Of a stretch of DNA of 64,000 nucleotides, positions 27,850-35,516 are shown in pieces; the stretch's first letter is position 1, and each line of letters opens with the position of its first letter. The stretch is from CAWKOH01 sp963851245 (GTDB lineage: Bacteria > Actinomycetota > Acidimicrobiia > Acidimicrobiales > Palsa-688): NCBI GenBank assembly GCA_963851245.1, contig CAWKOH010000003.1:620001-684000 (forward strand), written 5' to 3'. Below the pieces are notes generated by a model, which saw only the letters and a list, made by a program, of their open reading frames with translations, searched no databases and was not told the origin of the DNA. A program made the position numbers and the translations under genes.

Positions 27850-28016
27850 GGGCAGGCAGGTTTCCTGGCTCCCGGATCCGCTCCCTCCCGGCCTTCCCGC
27901 CTCGAGAGGCCGTGGCCATCAGGTTGGGAGATTGCTCCCCGGTGACAGTTGCGGGACAGCCCCGGACTCGCACCGGGTTCCCTGCGCTACGGCGCTGAAG
28001 CGTAGTGCCTCCAGGT
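27850..28016 (-). ncRNA. Cobalamin (B12) riboswitch
   Basis: Read on the minus strand, the region contains the ordered conserved blocks of the cobalamin riboswitch: a short hairpin (comp. 27987-28005), a GGGAACCCGGTGCGAGTCCGG block (comp. 27963-27983), the core GCTGTCCCGCAACTGT (comp. 27944-27960), a variable GC-rich helix, and the 3' block GAGCCAGGAAACCTGCC (comp. 27853-27871). It lies 47 nt upstream of cobU and should repress the cob operon when adenosylcobalamin is plentiful. The divergent cobO start at 28049 is only about 33 bp from its 5' end. Confidence 0.93.
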
Positions 28017-28048
28017 GAGCGGGCGGAAAGTCTCTAACGTTCGGGGGC

Positions 28049-28573
28049 ATGGCCAGAGCCGACTCGATCGTCCTTGTGAACACTGGGCACGGCAAGGGCA
28101 AGTCTTCCGCCGCCTTCGGGGTCATGGGCCGGGGCTGGGCCAGAGGCTGGAAGGTAGGCGTCGTCCAATTCATCAAGAGTGGTAAGTGGAAGACAGGTGA
28201 ACGGAAACTCGCCGACCACCTCGGCATCGAGTGGCACACCCTGGGGGACGGGTTCACGTGGGAGTCCACCGATCTAGACGAGACAGCCGCCAAAGGGCGG
28301 CATGCCTGGGATGTGGCCGCGGCCAAGCTGGCGTCGGGCGAATACGACCTCCTGATCCTCGACGAGCTCACTTACGCGATCAAGTACGGCTGGGTTCCCG
28401 TCGCCGACGTGGTGGCCGGCATCGAAGGCCGGGCGCCCAAGACCAACGTGGTCATCACGGGTCGAGACGCCGCTCCGGAGCTGATCGAGGTAGCGGACAC
28501 CGTCACGGAGATGCGCAAGGTCAAGCACGCCTACGACCAGGGCATCAAGGCCAAGAAGGGGATCGAGTACTAG
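28049..28573 (+). CDS. cobO: Corrinoid adenosyltransferase (CobO/BtuR type)
   Basis: 174 residues. NTGHGKGKSSAAFG is the BtuR-type nucleotide-binding loop (GNGKGKT variant); VVQFIKSGKWKTGE, DLLILDELTYAIKYGW and VVITGRDAAPELIEVAD are all conserved in this family. It transfers the 5'-deoxyadenosyl group from ATP to Co(I) corrinoids. It stands alone on the plus strand, divergent from cobU, so its promoter must lie within DNA that also encodes the riboswitch. Its own leader is about 33 nt or less from the aptamer and carries no separate riboswitch. Confidence 0.95.
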   Translation: MARADSIVLVNTGHGKGKSSAAFGVMGRGWARGWKVGVVQFIKSGKWKTGERKLADHLGIEWHTLGDGFTWESTDLDETAAKGRHAWDVAAAKLASGEYDLLILDELTYAIKYGWVPVADVVAGIEGRAPKTNVVITGRDAAPELIEVADTVTEMRKVKHAYDQGIKAKKGIEY

Positions 28574-28609
28574 GGCCGGCGTGGGGACTGAACTGCCATG
28601 TGATGATCT

Positions 28610-28657
28610 TTTGTGTTCAGTTGCCGCGCCACCCCCTGGCGCGCTAGTGAACACAAA
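28610..28657. terminator. Stem-loop between convergent cobO and kynU
   Basis: Inverted repeat TTTGTGTTCA ... TGAACACAAA (10-bp outer arms) with an inner GCGCCA/TGGCGC stem. It sits in the 122-bp gap between the stops of cobO and kynureninase, and the T-rich left arm and A-rich right arm suit a bidirectional terminator. Confidence 0.6.
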
Positions 28658-28695
28658 GGTCCGATGGGGAGGCTGCGAGGGCTCGCCGGCAGCGG

Positions 28696-29937
28696 TCAGG
28701 TCACGCGGGGCCGGTCGCCGGCCTCCGGCAGTCCCGCGGCCAGCACCGCCTCCATCCGCTCGAGCGCATCGAACACATCCACGAAGCGGGTGTAGAGAGG
28801 CGCTGGACCTAACCGGATCACGTCGGGCGGACGGAAATCGCCGACCACCAGGTCCCTATCGATCAACTCCCGGCACCAGGGCCACGCCTGTGGGTGGGCG
28901 ACGGAGACGTGGGCGCCTCGCCGGGCCGGGTCTCGCGGGCTGGCGAGAGTCGCCCCGAGCGGCTCGAGGCGGTCCCGGATGAGTTCGGACGTCATCGCTG
29001 TCAGTCGTTGCGACTTGGCCCACAGGGCGGGGACGCCGGCGACCTCCACCACGGCGGCGGACGAATCGACTGCCAGGAGGCCCAGTACCGGAGGGGTCCC
29101 GGCCAGGAAGCGCCCGATCCCCGCCTCCGGGTCGTAGGCGGGTCCCATGGCGAACTGGTCCCGCTGGCCGAACCAGCCCCAGATCGGTTGTCGCAGCTCG
29201 GCTTGCAGGTCGCGCCGAACGTACAGGAAGGCGGGGGCACCGGGGCCGCTGTTCAGATATTTGTAGGTGCATCCCACGGCCAGGTCGGCGCCGGCCTGGT
29301 CCAGGTCGACCGGGATGGCGCCCGCGCTGTGGCAGAGGTCCCAGAGGATGAGGGCGCCGTGCCGGTGGGCGGCGGCGGTCACAGCCCCCAGATCGAGCCG
29401 GGCGCCGGACCGGAAGTCCACGTGTGAGAGACAAACGAGAGCGATCTGCTCGTCGATGGCGGCGGCCACTTCACCTGCGCTCAGGCCTTCGGTGCGGCCG
29501 CCGCGCAGGAGGCGCAGTTGACGGCCAGTCGCTTCGGCCAGGCCCTGGAGCACATAGCGGTCGGTGGCGAAGTCGCCGGCATCGCCCAGGATCACCGGCC
29601 GATTGGGGCGGGCCGCCAGGGCGGCCGAGGCCAGCTTGTAGAGGTTTACAGTCGTGCTGTCGCAGACCACCACCTGACCCGGTCCGGCTCCGATCAGGCG
29701 GCCGACCCGGTCACCCACCATGCCGGGCAGGTCTATCCAGCGGGACCACCCGCCGACCAGGTCCTCCGACCAGTCGCGAAGGGCGCCGCTCAGCACCTCC
29801 ACGACGGCGGCGGCGGGCCGCCCCAGCGAGTTGCCGTCCAGATAGATGGCACCGCCGCCTTCGGAGCCCGTGAACTGGCTCCGGTAGCCGGCGATCGGGT
29901 CTTCGGCGTCGAGGGCGACGGCCGTGGCTCGATCCAC
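28696..29937 (-). CDS. kynU: Kynureninase
   Basis: 413 residues from GTG at 29937, 2 bp after the ridA stop; an in-frame ATG at 29976 would overlap ridA by 37 bp. The fold is the PLP aminotransferase type: IYLDGNSLGRP, VVVCDSTTVNLYKL, HVDFRSGARLDL, LWDLCHSAGAIPVDL and the PLP lysine in GCTYKYLNSGPGAPAF are specific to KynU. It cleaves kynurenine (or 3-hydroxykynurenine) to (hydroxy)anthranilate and alanine. Tryptophan dioxygenase and formamidase are not in the window. It is last in a four-gene run with RidA, a transporter and a CocE-type hydrolase. Confidence 0.94.
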   Translation of the reverse strand: MDRATAVALDAEDPIAGYRSQFTGSEGGGAIYLDGNSLGRPAAAVVEVLSGALRDWSEDLVGGWSRWIDLPGMVGDRVGRLIGAGPGQVVVCDSTTVNLYKLASAALAARPNRPVILGDAGDFATDRYVLQGLAEATGRQLRLLRGGRTEGLSAGEVAAAIDEQIALVCLSHVDFRSGARLDLGAVTAAAHRHGALILWDLCHSAGAIPVDLDQAGADLAVGCTYKYLNSGPGAPAFLYVRRDLQAELRQPIWGWFGQRDQFAMGPAYDPEAGIGRFLAGTPPVLGLLAVDSSAAVVEVAGVPALWAKSQRLTAMTSELIRDRLEPLGATLASPRDPARRGAHVSVAHPQAWPWCRELIDRDLVVGDFRPPDVIRLGPAPLYTRFVDVFDALERMEAVLAAGLPEAGDRPRVT

Positions 29938-29939
29938 CG

Positions 29940-30320
29940 TCAGAGCTGCGCTTCGGCCTCGATCTCGACTCGCCATCGGGGGTCGAGCAGGCCCGCGACT
30001 ATCACCATGGTCGCCGCCGGCCGGACGGAACCAAAGGCCTTCGCGTGCGCCTGGCCCACGGCGCCGGCGTCAGCGGCGTCGACCAGGTACATGCGGGTCC
30101 GCACCACGTCAGCCAGCGTCGACCCGGCCTGCTTGAGCGCCTCCTCGATTATCTCGAGGCACCTCGAGGCCTGGATGGCGGGGTCGGGAGGGCACGAACC
30201 GTCCGGCCACACGGGCGCCGTGCCCGAGACGACCACCCGGTTCCCCACCCGCACGGCCCGGCTGAAGCCAATGAGGGGCTCGAACCTCGAACCGGAGGAG
30301 ATCCTCGTTCTGTCTGTCAC
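29940..30320 (-). CDS. RidA/YjgF-family deaminase
   Basis: 126 residues from GTG at 30320, with GGAGG 7 nt upstream and a GTGA overlap with the transporter stop. Typical RidA features are RAVRVGNRVVVSGTAP, the trimer-forming region QASRCLEIIEEALKQAG and the active-site arginine in DVVRTRMYLVD, plus AATMVIVAGLLDP. Archetypal RidA hydrolyses reactive enamines or imines from PLP enzymes. In tryptophan and aminophenol degradation the same family supplies 2-aminomuconate deaminase, so its place beside kynureninase allows either role. Confidence 0.9.
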   Translation of the reverse strand: MTDRTRISSGSRFEPLIGFSRAVRVGNRVVVSGTAPVWPDGSCPPDPAIQASRCLEIIEEALKQAGSTLADVVRTRMYLVDAADAGAVGQAHAKAFGSVRPAATMVIVAGLLDPRWRVEIEAEAQL

Positions 30321-31498
30321 GTCTTGCCTCCGACTAGCTCCAGAGCGGCCATGGCGGCGGCGACCGCAATCGGCGCCGCCATCAACCCGGTGAGAATCGT
30401 GCGTTTCACCGGTGGTCGGACACCGGCGGCCCGAGCTGCACGGATCCAGAGCACCCAGGCCAGCGAGCCTGTCGCGAACAGGTTGGGACCAACGTTGAGG
30501 CCGATCAGAAGAGAATAGGGATGAGGGGGCACCCGGGCAGCGAGGAGTGATGCCGCCGGCAGATTGTTCAGGACGACCGCGGCTATCCCGGCCACCCCGG
30601 CTGTGGCCCAGGGGTCGAGGTGCTGGAGCATCCGGGCGGGAAGCGACCATTCCCGGCCCACGGTGCCAAGAGCCACCGCCAGCCCGAACAATCCCACCAG
30701 CACGGGCAGGCCGAGTACCTCTCTAACCTCTGACGGCTCGAGTCGTCGGGTCGCCAACTTGATGCAGGTTGCCGTCAAACCGACTGCCAGCACCGGAAGG
30801 GCGGGAGTGGGGAGCACGAGCATCAGAACGACGGCGAGCGCAATCGCGACCAGACCGGTCCCGAGGACCACCGGTTCCGGGTCGGAGGAACCTGTTCCCC
30901 TGCGCCCGAGTTCCCGCCGGCCGGCCACGGCGATCATGGCGGCGGTCACGATGGCCGCCGCGACCCAGGGAAGGAGCATGGTCGCTGCGAACTCCTTGCC
31001 GGATGGACGTGAGTGACCGAAGACGATGAGGTTGGTGAGGTTCGAACCCGGCAGTAGCAGCGAGCCGGCATTGGACAGGAGAACGCAAGCGGCGAGGAGA
31101 ACTGCACCGTCCACCCGCCGGCGGTGGGCGGTGTAGACCGCCACCGGCGTGATGAAGGCGACGGAGGTATCGAGGTTCAGCAGCGCGGTTACCACGACGA
31201 TCAGGATCGCCAGTCCGGCGAAAAGGACCCGCCCGTCAGGTGCGGCCGCAGCCAGTCGGTGTCCCGCGGCTGAGAAGATTCGGTCGTCGTTGGCCACCAG
31301 GCCGATCAACAGCAGCCCCGCGACGAGCACGAAGGCAGGCCAGTTTTGACTGGCCGCGGATCCGGCGGCCGAGGGCTCGGACACGGCGGCAGCAACGGCG
31401 GCCGCTGACCCCGTTGCGGCCAGGATCCCCGCTCCTGTCGCGACCGCGGGCCGCCGGCGAGCGATGTCGTCTGTACCGGTCAAACGCTTCTCGGCCAC
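30317..31498 (-). CDS. ArsB/NhaD-type ion transporter (IT superfamily)
   Basis: 393 residues from GTG at 31498 (7 bp after the hydrolase stop), with about ten hydrophobic segments. LNLDTSVAFITPV, LLLPGSNLTNLIVFG and the second-repeat counterpart VVLNNLPAASLLAARV and LNVGPNLFATGSLA are the paired helix-breaking motifs of the ArsB/NhaD group. Relatives export arsenite or exchange Na+/H+, but the family also carries organic anions. No arsR or arsC is nearby and the neighbours are catabolic, so transport of an organic acid is as likely as arsenite export. Overlaps ridA by 4 nt. Confidence 0.82.
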   Translation of the reverse strand: MAEKRLTGTDDIARRRPAVATGAGILAATGSAAAVAAAVSEPSAAGSAASQNWPAFVLVAGLLLIGLVANDDRIFSAAGHRLAAAAPDGRVLFAGLAILIVVVTALLNLDTSVAFITPVAVYTAHRRRVDGAVLLAACVLLSNAGSLLLPGSNLTNLIVFGHSRPSGKEFAATMLLPWVAAAIVTAAMIAVAGRRELGRRGTGSSDPEPVVLGTGLVAIALAVVLMLVLPTPALPVLAVGLTATCIKLATRRLEPSEVREVLGLPVLVGLFGLAVALGTVGREWSLPARMLQHLDPWATAGVAGIAAVVLNNLPAASLLAARVPPHPYSLLIGLNVGPNLFATGSLAWVLWIRAARAAGVRPPVKRTILTGLMAAPIAVAAAMAALELVGGKT

Positions 31499-31505
31499 AA
31501 GGTGG

Positions 31506-33146
31506 CTAGGGCGTGGTGACAGGCAGGGTGATCGCCGAGGGGTGCAGGCGATCGTGGTACAGGTGGTGCTCGGAAGGGATAAGCCGGGACGCGGTGCCGA
31601 TGGGCTCGCCGCTGCCCGTGTTGCGAGCAAAGAGCGGATGAGCCGCGCTCGACACCTGAATTCGAAGCCGGTGTCCCGCCTTGAAGGTCATCGCCGTCGG
31701 CCACATTCGCACCCCTATGCGCATTACCCCGTCGGGAGCAGGCTCACACCTACCCGGATCCACCCTGAGTATGCCGTCGCTTATGTTGCGCGACCGGCCG
31801 GACCGGTCCACCTGGCACAGGCGGACGAATACGTCGAAGTAGGGACGGCTGGACCGGAGCCATATCTCGGCCTCGACCGGACCCACCACCGTCACCGCCT
31901 TGATGAGGGGCGACGACGTGTACACCAGGACGTCCGCTCTGGCCTCCCGTCGGCGCTGGTTCTTCGATCCAGCCCGCGTTATGTCGAGAGTCGCGCCCCC
32001 GAGGCCGGGTGCCGGGTCAGCGGGGTCATGGCGATAACGGTCCGGGGGCCCGCCGTCACCAGGGGGCTCGGGCGACAGGCTCCCGCCCGGACCCATGTAC
32101 CAGCGCTGCGGTGTGGACGGCGGGGGCCACTCCGGCGCCTCTACCCACCGGTCGCTTCCCATCACGAACAGCCGCACCCGGTCCCGCCGGGACCTGTCCG
32201 GACGGCCGCCCAGGTGGGTATCGAACCATTCGAGGGTGTCTCGCACCCCGGCCGCCACCGCGCCAGGCCCGGAGTGCGTCCACGGTCCGACCGTCAGCCG
32301 GGCCTCCCGTCCGGCCTTTCGCAGCCGAACGAAATCGTCGATCTGGGCGGGAAGAAAGAGGTCGAACCAGCCTCCCAGGAGGGCAGCGGGAGGGGAGTGC
32401 GAGGCGTACTTCGAGAAGTCCACATCGTCCCACCAGGCGTCCCCCGGGCCGGCGTGCTCCAGCCAATCCTGGTAGTACGGAACTCGGTGCCCGAAGGTGG
32501 CCAGGTCGGCGTCCCGGAGGGGCAGAGTCCGGTACGCCGGGGCCAGGCGACGGCGCGATGTGGCCATGGCCCACACGTAGCGGGCCAACCCCTTGTCCTG
32601 GACCTCCATCAGCTGCACCCAGAACGCTCCCGTCTCCAGCGAGAAGGAACCGCCCGGGAAGACTGCGGCGGTGCGAACGTCGGAAGCCGTGATCTGCATG
32701 GCCAGGGCCTCCAGGTAGGCGGGGGCACCCGGAACCAGGGCCCATTGAGTCAGTCCCATGTAACTCGGGCCGAAGGCACCCACCCTCCCCGTGAACCACG
32801 GCTGTTCCTCGATCCAGGCCAGTGTGGCCTGACCATCGTCGCGCTCGTGCCGGAAAGGGTCGAAGGCTCCGCCAGAGTCAAATGTGCCCCGGACGCTTTG
32901 GACGAGCGTCTGGTAGCCGCGCTCGGCGAACAAGCGGCCCAGTACCCCGAACTGTTGGCGGCCGTACGGAGAGCGGACGAGTAACACAGGGGCCGACTGG
33001 ACCGTGGCGGGCGAGTACCAGCGGTCAGCGAGCAGCACCGTCCCGTCGGCCATCTTCTGCTCCAGATGACGCTCTACCAGCACCTCCGTGCTGTCGGCCG
33101 GCCTAAGTCTGGCCGCCTTGGCCAGCGCCCAACTCATCAAGGTCAT
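31506..33146 (-). CDS. CocE/NonD-family alpha/beta hydrolase (X-Pro dipeptidyl-peptidase-like)
   Basis: 546 residues from ATG at 33146, chosen because GAGGAGG lies about 8 nt upstream. The N-terminal alpha/beta-hydrolase part has RSPYGR, SVRGTFDSGG and the nucleophile serine in GAFGPSYMGLTQW; the acid is in GGWFDLFLP and the histidine in TVGPWTHSG, so the triad is complete. The C-terminal jelly-roll (XPro_PepD/CocE C domain) covers about residues 330-546. Members hydrolyse esters or amides; no signal peptide is evident. It heads the run hydrolase-transporter-RidA-kynureninase, all closely spaced. Confidence 0.9.
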   Translation of the reverse strand: MTLMSWALAKAARLRPADSTEVLVERHLEQKMADGTVLLADRWYSPATVQSAPVLLVRSPYGRQQFGVLGRLFAERGYQTLVQSVRGTFDSGGAFDPFRHERDDGQATLAWIEEQPWFTGRVGAFGPSYMGLTQWALVPGAPAYLEALAMQITASDVRTAAVFPGGSFSLETGAFWVQLMEVQDKGLARYVWAMATSRRRLAPAYRTLPLRDADLATFGHRVPYYQDWLEHAGPGDAWWDDVDFSKYASHSPPAALLGGWFDLFLPAQIDDFVRLRKAGREARLTVGPWTHSGPGAVAAGVRDTLEWFDTHLGGRPDRSRRDRVRLFVMGSDRWVEAPEWPPPSTPQRWYMGPGGSLSPEPPGDGGPPDRYRHDPADPAPGLGGATLDITRAGSKNQRRREARADVLVYTSSPLIKAVTVVGPVEAEIWLRSSRPYFDVFVRLCQVDRSGRSRNISDGILRVDPGRCEPAPDGVMRIGVRMWPTAMTFKAGHRLRIQVSSAAHPLFARNTGSGEPIGTASRLIPSEHHLYHDRLHPSAITLPVTTP

Positions 33147-33230
33147 CGGGACCACCTCCTCGGGGAAAGGTATTCGGCATCCCGGCGGCCCACCAGGTTG
33201 CCAGAGGCCCGATCAGCCGTAGCCACCCGA

Positions 33231-34055
33231 TCAGGGGTCGATCGTGGCCGGCACCACCTCGGGAATGAGGTTAAGGGCGCCCTTGGCCGTGACCCAGCTG
33301 TACACGCGGACGGCCAGGTGACCGGAGCGAACTTTCGGATCGTCCTCGGCCAGCCGGCGGGCTTTTTCAAGAGAACCAGCCTGATAGATACAGATTCCGG
33401 CCAGCTCGGGGTCGTTCGTGATCGGCCCCGACGCCGCCATGTAACCTGTCGCCCGCATCTTGTTCAGATGGGCCAGGTGCTGTCCCTGGAGGGTGGCGGC
33501 GGCGTCTTCTGCGACGTCGGGGGCATCGCTTCGGCGCATCAGCAGGACCATCTGATACGAGTCGAACTCGGCCGGTGGCTCGGCCACCGACTGAGGCTGA
33601 AGAGCTCGCAGCTGCTCATAGTGCATGTCCAGGTGGAAGCCAGCGTTCCCCTCGATGAGGCTGCTTATCGACATGGGTCCGTCCTGGACCGTTGCCCCTT
33701 GGTCAGCGATGACGACAGGCAACTCGGTGCCGGCCTTGGCGTCCCCGAGAGCGAGGTACGAGCGGTTGAGCCTTACCGCTGACCGCTCCACCTCCCGGGC
33801 CAGCCCGACGAGTCCGCCGGCGATCTCGACCAGGCGGGCCAAGGATTCCTCGTCGACGCTCCCGGCGTTGTCGTAGGCCACGACCGACCCGGTAGCCATC
33901 CTCTCTGCCGCGTCGGCTATCAGATCATTGTTGCGAACGACGTGGGCGGCCACCATCTCGGCCGACCACTCACCTTCGGGCGGCGGTTCGAATCCTCCCG
34001 CCAAGAGGGCCGCTACGAACGGGGCGTAGGCAGCCTCGATGTTGAAAGTGGCCAT
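33231..34055 (-). CDS. DinB/maleylpyruvate-isomerase-like plus YCII-domain protein
   Basis: 274 residues from ATG 34055 with GGAGGGAG just upstream. Residues 1-160 resemble a DinB/MDMPI-type four-helix domain (GEWSAEMVAAHVVRNNDLI and the late HLDMHYEQL histidines), possibly metal binding. Residues 165-274 resemble a YCII-like ferredoxin-fold domain: YQMVLLMRRSDAP, HLAHLNKMRATGYMAASGP and SLEKARRLAEDDP. I do not know a characterised protein with this combination, so the two assignments are tentative. It lies 84 bp upstream of the CocE gene on the same strand. Confidence 0.65.
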   Translation of the reverse strand: MATFNIEAAYAPFVAALLAGGFEPPPEGEWSAEMVAAHVVRNNDLIADAAERMATGSVVAYDNAGSVDEESLARLVEIAGGLVGLAREVERSAVRLNRSYLALGDAKAGTELPVVIADQGATVQDGPMSISSLIEGNAGFHLDMHYEQLRALQPQSVAEPPAEFDSYQMVLLMRRSDAPDVAEDAAATLQGQHLAHLNKMRATGYMAASGPITNDPELAGICIYQAGSLEKARRLAEDDPKVRSGHLAVRVYSWVTAKGALNLIPEVVPATIDP

Positions 34056-34160
34056 GGTCTCCCTCCACTCGCCAACGATACGGCCTTACACCCTGTGAGG
34101 GACCCACCAATTCCCTGATCGGCGGACCCGAGGTGACGCCGCCGCCGCCAACATGATCTG

Positions 34161-34358
34161 ATGGGGCCCGTGTTCTACGTCGTGATTTTCGCCCTGCTCG
34201 CCGTACTCCTGGTGTTCGCCGGCGTCTCTTTGCTGGTGCGCCGCCGCAAGCAGTTCGCGGCCGAGACCCCGCACGCGGCGGCAACCAGCGGCGGAGCCCG
34301 GCGCCAGCGCAAGGAGAAGCGGGCCCAATCACGCCACGATCGCCGCAAGCGCCACTGA
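34161..34358 (+). CDS. Small membrane protein with basic tail
   Basis: 65 residues. One hydrophobic helix (about residues 4-26, FYVVIFALLAVLLVFAGVSL) is followed by a strongly basic, arginine/lysine-rich tail (RRQRKEKRAQSRHDRRKRH). The layout suggests an N-terminal anchor with a cytoplasmic, possibly nucleic-acid or membrane-associated tail. No good Shine-Dalgarno sequence is visible. Many actinobacteria carry similar uncharacterised short proteins; no function can be offered. Confidence 0.55.
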   Translation: MGPVFYVVIFALLAVLLVFAGVSLLVRRRKQFAAETPHAAATSGGARRQRKEKRAQSRHDRRKRH

Positions 34359-34707
34359 ACGCCGACCCTTTCACAGCCTTTCCACAGGCTGCACAGTGCC
34401 GGAGCACAGCATTGGGTTACCGTTACGCCCTTGCGGGCCAGCGTGCTCGGAGCCCGACTCCAAGGGGGGATGGAGTCCGGTTGCGGAACCGAGCACGCGG
34501 CCCGCTACCCGCTCGCCCCTCGGAAGTCCCCCCGGTCGGGTCGGCGGCCCGGCTACCTGCGGCTCGCGCAGTGGACGCAGCCGAGGACAACCACCATATA
34601 CGGGCGCCTGGGCCCGGTCGGTAGTTGACGCAAGCAAGAGAACGGCTCCGCCCCGACACCAGACCGGTCCGCGCTCGGCTGCACGGCGCCCGGTATGGTT
34701 CCGACGG
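34359..34707. other. 349-bp region with a strong inverted repeat, no clear gene
   Basis: No convincing coding sequence before ATG 34708. It begins with a small stem CAGCCT/AGGCTG (34374-34391), a likely terminator for the small membrane protein, followed by a long nested inverted repeat at 34441-34498. The remainder to 34707 is GC-rich with no obvious promoter motif. Confidence 0.5.
34441..34498. repeat. Nested inverted repeat, possible structured RNA
   Basis: Perfect 10-bp arms GCGTGCTCGG (34441-34450) and CCGAGCACGC (34489-34498), with an inner GACTCC/GGAGTC stem around an AAGGGGGGAT loop. The two stacked stems would make a stable cruciform or RNA hairpin. It lies in an intergenic region some 210 bp before the next start codon; a small RNA, leader element or terminator are all possible. 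Confidence 0.45.
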
Positions 34708-35349
34708 ATGGCGATCGACTGGACAGCCGTGGGTGCCGTCACCACAGGAGTTGCCGCCCTCGCAACCGCCGGGGCGGCAACCTTCACCGCTCGCATGGCC
34801 GGCCGGACGAGCGAGATGGCCGAAGCCACCCGGGACATGGCCGCCGCCACGAAGCTCGATGCCGACGCGGGTATGGATCTGGTCAACGAAACCCAGCAGG
34901 ACCGGGCCATGGCGGTCCGGCCGGTGTTGGTCATCTCGGGTCTGGAGGTGGACCCGCAGGGATGGGTCGGAGATTCCTTCACCATCAGGAACATCGGCAA
35001 CGGGCCGGCCCTGGACTGCACCGGGGTGTTCCTCCGCCACCCGAAGACCGGCGACCAGTGGTCCGTCAGTCTGCCGATGGCCGTGGCCGCCGGGGACACC
35101 ATCGTCGCCAAACTCGAACCGCGCGGACGCTCCGCCCCGATGCAACTGCTGGAGGTCGAGGCGTCCGATGACGGTGTGAAGGAAGTAGCCGCCGGCGCCC
35201 TGTTCTGCCAGGACGTCCTGGCTCGGCGACACCGCTTCTTCGCCCGTCTCAGCCGCAAGGGATCGGTCGAGATCGCCGGGACGTCGAGCTGGCACTCCTG
35301 GGACCGGGAGGCTCCCGCCTGGGTCCGTTCCGGCCTTTGGTCTGACTAG
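34708..35349 (+). CDS. Conserved hypothetical protein with N-terminal membrane helix
   Basis: 213 residues from ATG 34708 (MAIDWTAVGAVTTGVAALATAG). One hydrophobic segment covers about residues 6-24, followed by a short heptad-like stretch MAGRTSEMAEATRDMAAATKLDAD and a beta-rich globular part from about 70 containing FTIRNIGNGPALDCTGVFLR, which resembles the ligand-binding-like region of many actinobacterial proteins of unknown function. No catalytic motif was recognised. The frame is open upstream to 34396, but the conserved part begins at 34708. It stands alone between two intergenic regions. Confidence 0.65.
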   Translation: MAIDWTAVGAVTTGVAALATAGAATFTARMAGRTSEMAEATRDMAAATKLDADAGMDLVNETQQDRAMAVRPVLVISGLEVDPQGWVGDSFTIRNIGNGPALDCTGVFLRHPKTGDQWSVSLPMAVAAGDTIVAKLEPRGRSAPMQLLEVEASDDGVKEVAAGALFCQDVLARRHRFFARLSRKGSVEIAGTSSWHSWDREAPAWVRSGLWSD

Positions 35350-35363
35350 GGGAATAGCAGCCT

Positions 35364-35382
35364 GCCCGTCGGGACGACGGGC
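35364..35382 (+). terminator. Possible terminator hairpin
   Basis: GCCCGTC-GGGAC-GACGGGC stem-loop (7-bp stem, 5-nt loop) beginning 15 bp after the stop of the hypothetical gene at 35349. There is no T-run, which is common for actinobacterial terminators. Confidence 0.45.
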
Positions 35383-35516
35383 GTCGGTCCAGGGCCTCGC
35401 TTATGCTCCACCTAGCACAGGGGACAGTGAGATCGGAGTAAGGAGCCTGCAATGATCGCGGATCGAAGCGACCTTCCTGCAGTACTACAGCCTGAGCGCC
35501 GGTCGTCGTCGCTACG

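Noticed and set aside
31030..31050. GAGGTTCGAACCC, another T-loop-like string
   Set aside because: It encodes the GSNLTNL segment of the transporter; no cloverleaf is possible.
33985..34010. GGTTCGAATCC, which looks like a tRNA T-loop
   Set aside because: It is inside the DinB/YCII-like gene and no acceptor or anticodon arms can be formed around it.
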